Shown here: positions 41,211-50,463 of the stretch, one piece after another
How the letters are laid out: each line of letters begins with the position of its first letter
Position numbering within the stretch: the stretch's first letter is position 1
From: Nitrosomonadaceae bacterium
Lineage (GTDB): Bacteria; Pseudomonadota; Gammaproteobacteria; Burkholderiales; Nitrosomonadaceae
Length of the DNA stretch: 64,000 bases
Assembly: GCA_030646695.1 (NCBI GenBank)
Contig: JAUSLF010000012.1
Location: 46,130-110,129, forward strand
Direction of reading: 5' to 3'
The notes under the pieces: generated by a model
Told to the model about the DNA's origin: nothing
Seen by the model: the letters and a program-made list of their open reading frames with translations, nothing else
Databases searched by the model: none
Translations under genes and position numbers: made by a program

Positions 41211-42389
41211 TTAAGCCCCATATCGCGCTTTCTTTATATTTTCCAAGGCTGCCGCAATGACATGACGGGGTGCACCGATATTCATGCGCATGAAACCGCT
41301 GCCAGTCTCGCCGAACAGAGCACCGGGACTCATGCCTACATGGGCCTCATGCACGAAGAAATGTTTGAGTTGTGCATCGGTTTTTCCCAATGCAATCCCC
41401 AGTGCGCGGCAATCCAGCCATAGCAAGTAGGTGCCTTCCGGTTGGATAAGCCGGATTTCCGGGAGATGGGCAGTCAGATATTCCCCGACGAAATCCCGCG
41501 TATCCCGCAGGTAGACCAGTAGCTCATCCAGCCAGCCCTTTCCCTCCCGGTAGGCAGCTTCGAAGGCGACGATGCTGAAGGGATTGGACGCGCTGACGTG
41601 CATCGTGTCGAATGCCTGGACAATTGCCGTGCGACGCTCCTGGTCTGGCACGATGAGCGCAGAAAGATTCAGGCCGGGGATATTGAAAGTCTTGCTGGGT
41701 GCAACAGCGGTAACGATGTTGGGCGAATTCCCGGCCAGGAGTGAGAGTGTGCAGTGTTTGTTTTCAGGGTAGACCAGATCAGCGTGGATCTCGTCCGAAA
41801 ACACGACCAGATTGTGTTTTTCCGCGATTTGCAGCAGGCGCTCCAGTTCGGATTTGCTCCATACCCTGCCCACCGGGTTGTGCGGAGAGCACAGCAATAG
41901 CAGCTGCGCCCCCGCCGCGCACTGCTCCAGGTGATCAAAGTCGATAGTGTAGCGACCGTTCTTCAGGCGCAACGGGTTTAGTAGCAGTTGTCCGCCGGTG
42001 CTGGTGACGGCGGAGAAAAAGGGGAAATACACTGGCGGTTGCACGATGACCGAGCCGCTCGGCCCGGCATAAGCCATGACCGCCGCGTGCAGCGTAGGCA
42101 CTACCCCCGGGCACATCACGATCCATTCGCGCTGCACCTCCCAGTCGTGGCGTTGTTTTAGCCAGTGTATCAGTGCCTGGTACAGGCTATCCGGATAGAT
42201 GGTGTAACCATAGACGGGGTGGGCAGCGCGTGCAGCAAGTGCCTCGGTTACGGCTGGCGGTGCGGCAAAATCCATATCGGCAACCCACAGCGGGATGACT
42301 TCTGCCGTCCCGAACATGTTCTGCCGTCCGTCATATTTAAGACTGGCGCTTCCGCTGCGGCTAATGTCGCAATCGAAATCGAAACTCAA
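41211..42389 (-). CDS. ovoB: PLP-dependent C-S lyase, likely ovothiol biosynthesis OvoB
   Basis: 392 residues of the MalY/PatB aminotransferase-like fold: PLWVADMDFAAPPAV at the N-terminus, SPHNPVGRVW, FSDEIHADLVY and the PLP-binding Lys in APSKTFNIPGL. Its ATG overlaps the stop of ovoA by four bases. In the ovothiol pathway a PLP-dependent lyase cleaves the histidyl-cysteine sulfoxide made by OvoA to the 5-thiohistidine; this context makes OvoB more likely than cystathionine beta-lyase. Confidence 0.85.
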   Translation of the reverse strand: MSFDFDCDISRSGSASLKYDGRQNMFGTAEVIPLWVADMDFAAPPAVTEALAARAAHPVYGYTIYPDSLYQALIHWLKQRHDWEVQREWIVMCPGVVPTLHAAVMAYAGPSGSVIVQPPVYFPFFSAVTSTGGQLLLNPLRLKNGRYTIDFDHLEQCAAGAQLLLLCSPHNPVGRVWSKSELERLLQIAEKHNLVVFSDEIHADLVYPENKHCTLSLLAGNSPNIVTAVAPSKTFNIPGLNLSALIVPDQERRTAIVQAFDTMHVSASNPFSIVAFEAAYREGKGWLDELLVYLRDTRDFVGEYLTAHLPEIRLIQPEGTYLLWLDCRALGIALGKTDAQLKHFFVHEAHVGMSPGALFGETGSGFMRMNIGAPRHVIAAALENIKKARYGA

Positions 42390-44569
42390 GCAATCCTCTC
42401 CCAGATTGTCACTTCCGACAATGTGTGCTGGAATTTATGCCGGGTTTCACGGATGACAAAGGGTACTTCCTGCGGCCCTTGAACCAGCCTGAAATGACTG
42501 CCAAGAATATCTTTCAGGCCATCCAGAGTACCGAAACTTTCGCCATCCTGCTTGAACCCGCCTATCCATGCTTCCCGTTTGGTGTGTTCCTTCAGCCAGG
42601 TATAGGGTGAAGCAATCAACAGCAGGCCACCGGGATTCAGCCGGGTATGAATGGTGGTGAGAAGCTTGGCCGGGTCATACAGACGATCAATCAGATTGGC
42701 TGCAAGAATAAGGTCATAACCTGAGAACAGCGGCTTGAGGTTGCATGCGTCACCTTGGTAGAACTCGACTTTATGCTTGATGCCCTCAAAGCCAAGACCG
42801 GTCAGGGTACGTTCCTTGTAGAAAACGAGTTCACCCTCATCCGTCAGCGTGTAGCGCAGCACCCCTTGTTCGGCAAGTTGCACACCCTGGCCGATGAAGC
42901 GGGCAGAAAAATCAATGCCGGTGACATGGTCGAAATGCCGTGCCAGTTCGAAAGTAGCGCGCCCCGAGGCGCAGCCCAGGTCGAGCGCCTTGTGTGCCGG
43001 TTTGCCGCGCATGGCGGCGATAGCCAGTTCGGCCAGTGCCGCCGGGAAATTGGCTACGCCGAAATACGTGTCGCCGTAATGGAATTCAGCGTACTCCGAG
43101 AGTAACTTGTCGGTTTCGTAGTGCGAGCCCTGCTGGACAGCGGGCGTAGCGGCAATTACGTAGCGAAACCCGGCATGCTGGAAGAAATGGCGGCGGAAGG
43201 CGTAGCGGGCGCTCTTTAGTGACTCATTGCCGCATGAAATCCAGGAGCCACCTTTGATGAGATTGTGCCGATCATCGAAGGTCGGCGTGGTGAAATCGTC
43301 GTAGTGCGGGTGGATCTCGAAGCCTGCAAATGGATAAGTCGGTGTTTCCATCCATTGCCAAACATTGCCGACCACATCGAAAAACTCTCCCTGTGGAAAT
43401 TCGGTAACGGGACAACTGGAAGCGAAGTAGTCGAGATGAATATTGCCTGCTGCCGCTGAGGTGCGCGGGACTTCGGACAAACCGGCTACGTCGTACAACC
43501 GGTACCATTCATCTTCTGTCGGCAGCCTGACCGGTTGACCGCATGCCGCCGCTTTCCAGTTGCAGAAAGCTTTGGCCTCGTGATAGTTCACCTCCACCGG
43601 CCAATCCCAGGGCATGGCTACTTCTTCAGTCATTAAACGCAGCCGCCACCCGGAGCCATATCTGACCCAGAAAGCGGGGTGCTCGGCACGCACGTGGCTT
43701 AGCCAGGCGCGGCCCTCCTCTTCCCAGCAAGCTTCCGTGACATAACCGTTTGCCTGGACGAAAGCCAGGAATTCCTGGTTGCTGACCAGATAGCGGCTGG
43801 CCTGAAAAGCCGGTATTTCCGCTACGTGACTGCCATATTCGTTGTCCCAGCCGTAGACGGGATCAGTCTTGCTTTTGCCGAGACGCACCGTACCCGCCGG
43901 CACGGGGATAAGCTGGTTTTGCGGCGCCGGCCCGGATTTGCGGCAGGGTTCCCAGCTGGGATGTAGTTTGACGTATTCAAGCGCATGCTGCCGGATCAGC
44001 ACCGAAGAGGTTTCCAGATGAATAAGCTCATGTTCGATAGCCATCAGGATGGTCCACCAGGGACTATCCCAGCCTATCGGCAAGGTGAGGGGGATTTCGC
44101 TGATAAGCCGGTCGACAGTGCTGCGCACGCTATTGCGATAGGCGCGCACTTCCTCGACCGCAGGCCAATCATAGTGAGTGGTGTTGAGATCATCCCAGCT
44201 CATTTCATCAACCCCGACTGCGAACATGGATTCCATCCTGGGGTTAATCCGTTCCTTGATCAATCCCGCAAGCAGCAGCTTATTGGTAAAGAAAGTTGCG
44301 GTATGACCCAGATAGAAGATTAGTGGATGACGTAACGAGATGGGTTTCTTGTAGTAGGCTTCATCACCGCGCAACATCTCGAAAAGCTGCTCGTAACGGT
44401 CGGAGGTGGCGTGGAAGTAGGCACGTATCTCCCTCCGCTTGGCCGCAGTATCATTGCCGCTGAGTAGAGGTGTTCTTTGCGAAAGCTGTTGTCGCATAGG
44501 ATGTTCTGCCGGGTTTTCGCAAGCTGGCTGGCAACCTGCCGGATTTAGTGCGCGCAGTAAGTTATTCAC
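42386..44569 (-). CDS. ovoA: 5-histidylcysteine sulfoxide synthase / mercaptohistidine N-methyltransferase OvoA
   Basis: 727 residues from GTG 44569; ATG 44497 is an alternative, since conservation seems to begin at RTPLLSGNDTAAKRREI. Three parts: a DinB-like helical domain with iron ligands (H in FYLGHTATFF and HELIHLE), a formylglycine-enzyme-like sulfoxide synthase domain (PTEDEWYRLYD, FFDVVGNVWQWMETPTYPF, KGGSWISCGNESL), and a C-terminal AdoMet methyltransferase (LDLGCASGRATFELARHF in pieces). It joins cysteine to histidine C5 and later N-methylates the product. All domains are present, so it should be a complete bifunctional OvoA. Confidence 0.93.
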   Translation of the reverse strand: MNNLLRALNPAGCQPACENPAEHPMRQQLSQRTPLLSGNDTAAKRREIRAYFHATSDRYEQLFEMLRGDEAYYKKPISLRHPLIFYLGHTATFFTNKLLLAGLIKERINPRMESMFAVGVDEMSWDDLNTTHYDWPAVEEVRAYRNSVRSTVDRLISEIPLTLPIGWDSPWWTILMAIEHELIHLETSSVLIRQHALEYVKLHPSWEPCRKSGPAPQNQLIPVPAGTVRLGKSKTDPVYGWDNEYGSHVAEIPAFQASRYLVSNQEFLAFVQANGYVTEACWEEEGRAWLSHVRAEHPAFWVRYGSGWRLRLMTEEVAMPWDWPVEVNYHEAKAFCNWKAAACGQPVRLPTEDEWYRLYDVAGLSEVPRTSAAAGNIHLDYFASSCPVTEFPQGEFFDVVGNVWQWMETPTYPFAGFEIHPHYDDFTTPTFDDRHNLIKGGSWISCGNESLKSARYAFRRHFFQHAGFRYVIAATPAVQQGSHYETDKLLSEYAEFHYGDTYFGVANFPAALAELAIAAMRGKPAHKALDLGCASGRATFELARHFDHVTGIDFSARFIGQGVQLAEQGVLRYTLTDEGELVFYKERTLTGLGFEGIKHKVEFYQGDACNLKPLFSGYDLILAANLIDRLYDPAKLLTTIHTRLNPGGLLLIASPYTWLKEHTKREAWIGGFKQDGESFGTLDGLKDILGSHFRLVQGPQEVPFVIRETRHKFQHTLSEVTIWERIA

Positions 44570-44754
44570 GAAATACAGGTCATCTAGTTGATATAAATCT
44601 CAAATATAATCAAGGTGTAACTGATCATTATTAAATTTGTTTCGATATGTTGGAATTATGCTCTGTCACCTGTTCAACTGCTAGTTCCCGTAGCTCCTCC
44701 TGCAGGGACCTATATTCTACAGCACCTTTGGAAAGCGAAATTGAGAGAGCAAAA

Positions 44755-47334
44755 TTAGTAGCCCAGATACCCCTGCGCGATCCGGTAATAGACACGTCGC
44801 AACGGCTTGTTATCCCGCATGATCTCACGATACTGGATCGGACCAGGCTGATAGAGCATCGGGTCCAGGTCCTTGCCTGCCCGATTACGTTCAAGATGTT
44901 TGTACTCCATCCCCACCAGAATGATTGGCCGAGTCGTCGGCGGTGGCGGCGGGGACCAAAAATCGTACATGGCACTCTTATCCCCAAACACGTTGCGTGA
45001 GCGAATCTCCATTCTCTCTCCGCCATGGTTATAGAAGGACAGGGCGCTTGCAACCGACCATCTGCTCATACCGACAATAATCGGCTCCTGCCCGGTCTGG
45101 CGTCGAACATCCTGTGCAATTTGCTCGATTTCACTCGTTGCTTCACGCCAGAAATAATGTTTCGTAAAACCCGGGTATGGAACCCCTGGCACCCCAAGCA
45201 CCGCATAATGCAATGCGAATGCGTAAAAAAATATGGCGACTATGATCGTTGGCTTCCAGATTGCCCGCAAGCGGCTGGCGATCGCACGCCGGTCACCGGC
45301 CTGCCCCATCATCCATGCCACCGTTGGTAGCACCATAAGCCATACCGGACTAGTCCAATGAAACTTCGGCGAACCGAATAGACTGAGTCCGAAGAATACT
45401 GCCAACGGCACACCGGTGAACACCCGCACGAACAGGCGGCGCCGACATGCGTGTTGACTGTCATCGTGATCGCTGCCTGGCAGCAGTGCCAATACCGCGG
45501 CAAGTAAACCCATAGGGGTCAGCAGTATCAGCATGTGCAGAAACAGGTAGTGCAACGAGAATTGGTCACCTATCCCCTTGGCTCGCTGCGACTGGAACAG
45601 AAACGACACCCACTGATGCTCGCTGTTCCAGATGATGACTGGCGAAAACAGCAGCAGTGCCAGTGCTGCCGCGAGATACGGATGCGGACGACGCATCCAG
45701 CGGCGTGCGGTCGGATCCAGGATCACAAACAGCAAAGCTGCAACACCCAAGAGGCCCAGCGTGTATTTGGACAGTATGCCCAGTCCGAATGCGATACCCA
45801 TGCCCAGCCAGGCTGTGCTGCGACCGGCCACCAACGCCCGCTCCATGTAGTACAACGTAGCGGCCCAGGCAGCGAGCAGCGGCGCATCCGGTGTCATCAG
45901 CATGCCGGAGGCAAAACTCAGCGGTAACACGGCCAGCAGCAACAGTGTGCGCATAGCGGTTGATTTATCGTACAGATTGCGCGCCAGCGCATATAGATAG
46001 CCCATCGCCACCAGGCCACAGACGAACGCACCGATTCGCACCCCGAACTCGTTGTTGCCCATGACAGCGGTACCCAGCCAGATCAACCACGCAGTCATCG
46101 GTGGGTGATCAAAAAAGCTCAGATCCATGTGCTGGGCGTAATTCCAGTAATACGCTTCATCGGGAATCAGTTGCGCTTGGCCAAGATAGATCAGACGCAG
46201 CAACAGGATGAATACCACCACCCCGACCGAGGCCACCCGCCAGCGCACATCCAGTGATGGCGGATTTTGCCCGACCGGAAATACGTAAAAGGCAGACCCC
46301 AGATAGTTGACTGCTGCTGTCGCAGCGATTGCCGGAAAAATTGCCAGTGCGGCTGGCACCTGCCAGCCATAGACCAGCAAAGCCAATACCCCGCCGCGCA
46401 TCAACAACGCAAATATACCAACCGTTAAAAAGCGACCGAATTGACGCCATCGTAGATGGCCTGCATGGTGCGGCCGGAATGACCATTTCGAATTGAGCGA
46501 ATAATTCACTGCAGCCGCCACGAAGAAACTGCTGACATGCGCCAGTGCGAGTCCCGCCTCGCGGCTCATCAGCCATTGGAACAGCAGCGCATCAACCACC
46601 ACGCCGAATAACCCGACCGCCGCAAAGCGGCTGGCCGTGCCAACAGAGACCGTACCCCCCGCCAATATCATCAATCGTTGCAGATAAGTCCACTGATGGA
46701 TAAAGGACAGCTTGGAGGTACCCTGTGTCCGGTCACGGAAGCAGATGGGCACTTCCACCACCCTGAGTTTGCCCTGACCCGCCATGATCAGTTCGAGCAG
46801 AATCTTGTACCCGCGCGCATTTTCGGCAATGGTTGCCGCCAGATCCCGGCGGAATGCGAAAAATCCGGAGGTTGCATCTTTCACATCGCAGATGGGACTT
46901 GCGAGCCAGCCACCGACGCGCGACAGCCACTGCCGATACCATGGCCAGCCCTCGGTGCTTCCACCCGGTACGTAACGACTGCCAACGGCCACGTCATGGC
47001 TGCCATCCAGTACCGGCGCTACCAACGCTGGTAACCGCTCTGGCGGGTGACTTAGATCCGCATCCATCACCACGATGACATCGCCATGCGCCACCGCTAC
47101 CCCGGCCAGAATTGATGCTGTCAGATCCGGTTTCTCCCGGCGCTCGATCAGCTGCACATTGGCCCGTCCTTCCCAGGCGCGAACCTTGTCGGGCGTCCCG
47201 TCGTTTGAGCCATCATCGACAAAAATGACTTCAAAGCTATCCGGTGGCAGGTCGAGTGCAAACAGGCGAGTCAACAGCGGATCGATATTGTCTGTTTCGT
47301 TGAGCGTGGGAACTACTACAGAAAATCGTGTCAT
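44755..47334 (-). CDS. Fusion protein: GT2 polyprenol-phosphate glycosyltransferase, GtrA flippase-like domain, GT39-type membrane glycosyltransferase
   Basis: 859 residues. Residues 1-230 are a DPM1-like GT2 (SVVVPTLNETDNI, VDDGSNDGT, VMDADLSHPPE). About 235-355 is a GtrA-type domain with four membrane segments (RFAAVGLFGVVVDALLFQWL, NYSLNSKWSF). From about 375 on is an ArnT/PMT-like GT-C domain (DEAYYWNYAQHMDLSFFDHPP in pieces, with the metal-site Asp-Glu) with about ten segments and a periplasmic end. It would load a sugar on undecaprenyl phosphate, move it across the membrane and transfer it to a lipid or protein, all in one chain. The acceptor is unknown. Confidence 0.88.
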   Translation of the reverse strand: MTRFSVVVPTLNETDNIDPLLTRLFALDLPPDSFEVIFVDDGSNDGTPDKVRAWEGRANVQLIERREKPDLTASILAGVAVAHGDVIVVMDADLSHPPERLPALVAPVLDGSHDVAVGSRYVPGGSTEGWPWYRQWLSRVGGWLASPICDVKDATSGFFAFRRDLAATIAENARGYKILLELIMAGQGKLRVVEVPICFRDRTQGTSKLSFIHQWTYLQRLMILAGGTVSVGTASRFAAVGLFGVVVDALLFQWLMSREAGLALAHVSSFFVAAAVNYSLNSKWSFRPHHAGHLRWRQFGRFLTVGIFALLMRGGVLALLVYGWQVPAALAIFPAIAATAAVNYLGSAFYVFPVGQNPPSLDVRWRVASVGVVVFILLLRLIYLGQAQLIPDEAYYWNYAQHMDLSFFDHPPMTAWLIWLGTAVMGNNEFGVRIGAFVCGLVAMGYLYALARNLYDKSTAMRTLLLLAVLPLSFASGMLMTPDAPLLAAWAATLYYMERALVAGRSTAWLGMGIAFGLGILSKYTLGLLGVAALLFVILDPTARRWMRRPHPYLAAALALLLFSPVIIWNSEHQWVSFLFQSQRAKGIGDQFSLHYLFLHMLILLTPMGLLAAVLALLPGSDHDDSQHACRRRLFVRVFTGVPLAVFFGLSLFGSPKFHWTSPVWLMVLPTVAWMMGQAGDRRAIASRLRAIWKPTIIVAIFFYAFALHYAVLGVPGVPYPGFTKHYFWREATSEIEQIAQDVRRQTGQEPIIVGMSRWSVASALSFYNHGGERMEIRSRNVFGDKSAMYDFWSPPPPPTTRPIILVGMEYKHLERNRAGKDLDPMLYQPGPIQYREIMRDNKPLRRVYYRIAQGYLGY

Positions 47335-47657
47335 GCTGATTGGATTGCAGCTACGTTAGATGTGCTTGGGGACGTTGACGAGAGGAAGTCTGGGGAACTG
47401 TTGGCGGGAAGCGTAGCACAACTCCCCGTGGGAGAGGTGACTCATATGATCTGCCCAGGGCATTTTCCTTGAAGGATCTGTGAATAGCTAACCCCACGCA
47501 ATTTTCGAAACAAATAAACCTCAACTTTACAATTCCCTGACTTTCCACGATCCACCACGTTGCCATTCATGGCAACTGCTGGTGCGGAAATTACACGTAT
47601 CGACGCAAAGCCACAGGGCCGTCAATACGCTATAATGCAACCTTTTTGCTCTAACCA
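47335..47657 (+). other. Divergent intergenic region upstream of the ccm operon
   Basis: 323 bases without a gene. A perfect TATAAT at 47631-47636, 21 bases before the ccmA start, is the probable -10 of the ccm promoter; no good -35 is seen, so an activator may be needed. The promoter of the glycosyltransferase gene should lie on the left side. Confidence 0.5.
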
Positions 47658-48278
47658 ATGTCGATATTGCAGGGAAGTGACCTGGAATGTGTGCGCGGTG
47701 ACCGCAGGTTATTCAGGGATATCAATTTTTCCCTCGATGCGGGTGAACTGCTGCAGGTGCATGGGCCCAATGGCAGCGGCAAGACCAGTCTGCTACGGAT
47801 GTTGTGCGGACTGGCGACTCCGGTTCACGGGAAAATTTGTTGGCATGGCACGGATATCCGTTCTTTGAAGGGAAATTATTACGGCGCCATCACCTATCTT
47901 GGCCACTTGAGCGGGGTAAAGGATGATTTGACTGCGATTGAGAATCTGCGTATTTCCAGCGCGCTCTCAGGTGTCGAGATTGATACAGAAAAAGCGCATG
48001 GAGCCCTGCAACACATGGGGTTAGGCGGACGCGAATTGTTGCCAGCCAAGGTGCTGTCGCAAGGACAGCGGCGCAGAGTGGCATTGGCACGTTTGCTGGT
48101 GTGTGGGACGGTATTATGGATACTGGATGAGCCCCTGGCAGCGCTGGATAGTGCCGCGGTGAAATTAATGCAGAATCTGCTGGAGCAGCATCTGGGGCAA
48201 GGCGGCATGGTGGTGATGACAACCCATCAGGAGATTGATATCACTACCGGCGCAACCCAGCGGTTGCAGCTTACCTAG
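47658..48278 (+). CDS. ccmA: Haem exporter ATP-binding protein CcmA
   Basis: 206 residues, a compact ABC ATPase: Walker A GPNGSGKTS (residues 36-44), signature LSQGQRRRVALARL, Walker B LWILDEPLAALD. First gene of the System I cytochrome c maturation operon. CcmA powers release of holo-CcmE from the CcmBC complex. It is followed by ccmB after one base. Confidence 0.95.
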   Translation: MSILQGSDLECVRGDRRLFRDINFSLDAGELLQVHGPNGSGKTSLLRMLCGLATPVHGKICWHGTDIRSLKGNYYGAITYLGHLSGVKDDLTAIENLRISSALSGVEIDTEKAHGALQHMGLGGRELLPAKVLSQGQRRRVALARLLVCGTVLWILDEPLAALDSAAVKLMQNLLEQHLGQGGMVVMTTHQEIDITTGATQRLQLT

Positions 48279-48279
48279 C

Positions 48280-48939
48280 ATGTCTCTGTGGGTAATCCAG
48301 CGCGACCTTCTTCTGGCGATGCGGCGGCGGTCAGATGTCCTCACCACGCTGTTTTTTTTCATCATCGTGGTGAGCCTATTTCCCCTCGGCGTGGGGCCGG
48401 AAATCAACATGCTCCGCACCATGGCGCCGGGCGTAGTGTGGGTGGCGGCACTGCTGGCTTCAATGTTATCGCTGGGGAGAATGTTCTCCAGCGATTATCT
48501 GGATGGCACACTGGAACAGATGCTGCTCTCGCCTCAATCGCTGGCTATGCTGGTATTGGGCAAAGCGCTGGCACACTGGCTGGTGACGGGTGTGCCGCTA
48601 GTGCTGATGTCACCGGTGCTGGGCATCCAATATGACTTGTCGACAGATGCACTGCTCGTACTGACTGCATCGCTGTTGCTGGGTACGCCGGTTCTGAGTC
48701 TGATTGGCGCCATCGGTGCGGCACTGACTTTAGGGCTGCGTGGTGGTGGAGTATTGGTATCGTTGCTGGTGCTGCCACTGTATATCCCGGTACTGATTTT
48801 TGGTGCGGGAGCGGTAGAAGCAAGCGCAGCGGGTTTGGGAGCGAGTGCGCATTTATCGCTACTGGGCGCTTTTCTGTTGACATCGCTGGTATTGGCGCCG
48901 TGGGCCACGGCAGTTTCATTGCGAATTTCGATGGAATGA
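48280..48939 (+). CDS. ccmB: Haem exporter protein CcmB
   Basis: 219 residues from ATG 48280, with six hydrophobic segments and the conserved LDGTLEQMLLSP stretch. Membrane subunit of the CcmAB transporter. A 74-base gap follows before ccmC. Confidence 0.95.
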   Translation: MSLWVIQRDLLLAMRRRSDVLTTLFFFIIVVSLFPLGVGPEINMLRTMAPGVVWVAALLASMLSLGRMFSSDYLDGTLEQMLLSPQSLAMLVLGKALAHWLVTGVPLVLMSPVLGIQYDLSTDALLVLTASLLLGTPVLSLIGAIGAALTLGLRGGGVLVSLLVLPLYIPVLIFGAGAVEASAAGLGASAHLSLLGAFLLTSLVLAPWATAVSLRISME

Positions 48940-49013
48940 AGAAAGCAATTCTGAATTTTAGGTTTTTGGTTTAGAATCGGCGGCTGCAAATATAGGACTC
49001 AGAGCTTTTAAAC

Positions 49014-49754
49014 ATGGCAATTAACTGGTTCAAGTATTCCTCTCCGGCAAGCTTTTATTTCCTGGCCGGAAAAATGATCCCGCTGTTCACCATCGCCGCA
49101 ATCATATTGTTTGCGGTGGGACTTTATATCGGTTTTTTTGTCGCTCCCACTGATTTTCAACAAGGTGAAGCCTATCGCATCATCTTTATTCATGTGCCGG
49201 CGGCATGGATGTCGATGTTTCTCTATGTAATGATGGCAATTTGGGCCGGCATTGGCCTTGCGTTCAACACCCGGCTTTCTTCCATGATGGCCACTGCCAT
49301 TGCACCGACAGGCGCAATGTTTACTTTTCTTGCCCTATGGACTGGCGCATTGTGGGGCAAACCCATGTGGGGAGCATGGTGGGTATGGGACGCCCGGCTC
49401 ACATCCGAACTGATTCTGCTGTTTCTCTATATCGGCTTTATGTCGCTACAGGCAGCGATAGACGACCCGCGTCGGGCCGATAAAGCCGGTGCAGTGATTG
49501 CACTGGTGGGTGTGGTCAACATACCGATCATCTATTTCTCGGTCAAATGGTGGAATACCCTGCATCAAGGAGCCACCGTCAGCGTTACGCAGTCACCAAA
49601 AATGGCAACTACCATGCTGACCGGCATGCTCATCATGTCCATCGCGTGCTGGATGTACGCCATCGCAGTGATATTGATACGCACACGCACCATCATTCTG
49701 GAACGCGAACGTCATACTGCGTGGGTAGGCGAATTGCGGGGAGTGGCGCAATGA
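49014..49754 (+). CDS. ccmC: Haem handling protein CcmC
   Basis: 246 residues, six membrane segments. It contains the tryptophan-rich haem motif WGAWWVWDARLTSEL and conserved His in FIHVPAAWMS. It attaches haem to CcmE in the periplasm. Its stop overlaps the ccmD start by four bases. Confidence 0.96.
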   Translation: MAINWFKYSSPASFYFLAGKMIPLFTIAAIILFAVGLYIGFFVAPTDFQQGEAYRIIFIHVPAAWMSMFLYVMMAIWAGIGLAFNTRLSSMMATAIAPTGAMFTFLALWTGALWGKPMWGAWWVWDARLTSELILLFLYIGFMSLQAAIDDPRRADKAGAVIALVGVVNIPIIYFSVKWWNTLHQGATVSVTQSPKMATTMLTGMLIMSIACWMYAIAVILIRTRTIILERERHTAWVGELRGVAQ

Positions 49755-49948
49755 TCTGGGCCAGTTGGTCGGATTTCTTTTCCATGGGCGGATACGGGTT
49801 TTATGTGTGGGGTTCCTACCTGGTGTCGGTTGCCTGCATAGCCGGAGAAATTGCTCTGGTATTCAATCGCAAGCGAACTTTGCTGAAGCATCTTAGTCTG
49901 ATTCATGAATCAACTAAACAAGAGAAAAGAAATGAAACCACGTCATAG
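49751..49948 (+). CDS. ccmD: Haem exporter subunit CcmD
   Basis: 65 residues with one membrane segment ([18 protein letters not shown]) and a basic cytoplasmic end ([11 protein letters not shown]), the CcmD pattern. It starts at ATG 49751 and overlaps ccmC by four bases and ccmE by 17. It is needed to release CcmE from CcmABC. Confidence 0.9.
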   Translation: MIWASWSDFFSMGGYGFYVWGSYLVSVACIAGEIALVFNRKRTLLKHLSLIHESTKQEKRNETTS

Positions 49949-50378
49949 AAAACTGGCGATCATTGTTTCAGGTGTGAGTGCCTTAGGTATTGCTGCTGCA
50001 CTGGTACTGAACGCATTCGAAAGCAACATGGTCTTTTTCTTCAGCCCCTCCCAGGTAGCCGCCAACGAAGCGCCTAGAGGCAAGAGTTTCCGCATCGGCG
50101 GGTTGGTGGAAGAAGGCAGCATCAAGCGCCAGAGTGACGGGGTAACGGTAAATTTTGTCGTAACCGATACTGCCAAAGTTATCCCTGTAGTCTATACGGG
50201 TATTCTCCCTGACCTGTTCAAGGAAGGCAAAGGCGTAGTGGCTCAGGGAAAACTGTCGGCGGATGGTGTTTTCCGTGCAGACGAAGTACTTGCCAAGCAC
50301 GACGAAAATTATATGCCGCCGGAAGCTGCTGGCGCGTTGGAGCAGGCTAGAATACAAAAAACAGTAATGACACAGTGA
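49932..50378 (+). CDS. ccmE: Haem chaperone CcmE
   Basis: 148 residues from ATG 49932, which has AAGAGAAAAGAA upstream; an ATG nine codons earlier lies before it. An N-terminal anchor is followed by an OB-fold domain; the haem-carrying His is in [12 protein letters not shown]. It carries haem to the CcmF ligase. Confidence 0.96.
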   Translation: MKPRHRKLAIIVSGVSALGIAAALVLNAFESNMVFFFSPSQVAANEAPRGKSFRIGGLVEEGSIKRQSDGVTVNFVVTDTAKVIPVVYTGILPDLFKEGKGVVAQGKLSADGVFRADEVLAKHDENYMPPEAAGALEQARIQKTVMTQ

Positions 50379-50463
50379 TTGGATAGAAGGCAGGAACAAA
50401 GTTACCCCTGCTCACCTCTCCTTCAACCCTTAGTTCTTAACCCCTAACTTCATAGTCCCGACC

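Noticed and set aside
44631..45053. 140-codon minus-strand frame overlapping the glycosyltransferase end
   Set aside because: It shares bases with the well-supported GT39 C-terminus in another frame and matches nothing.
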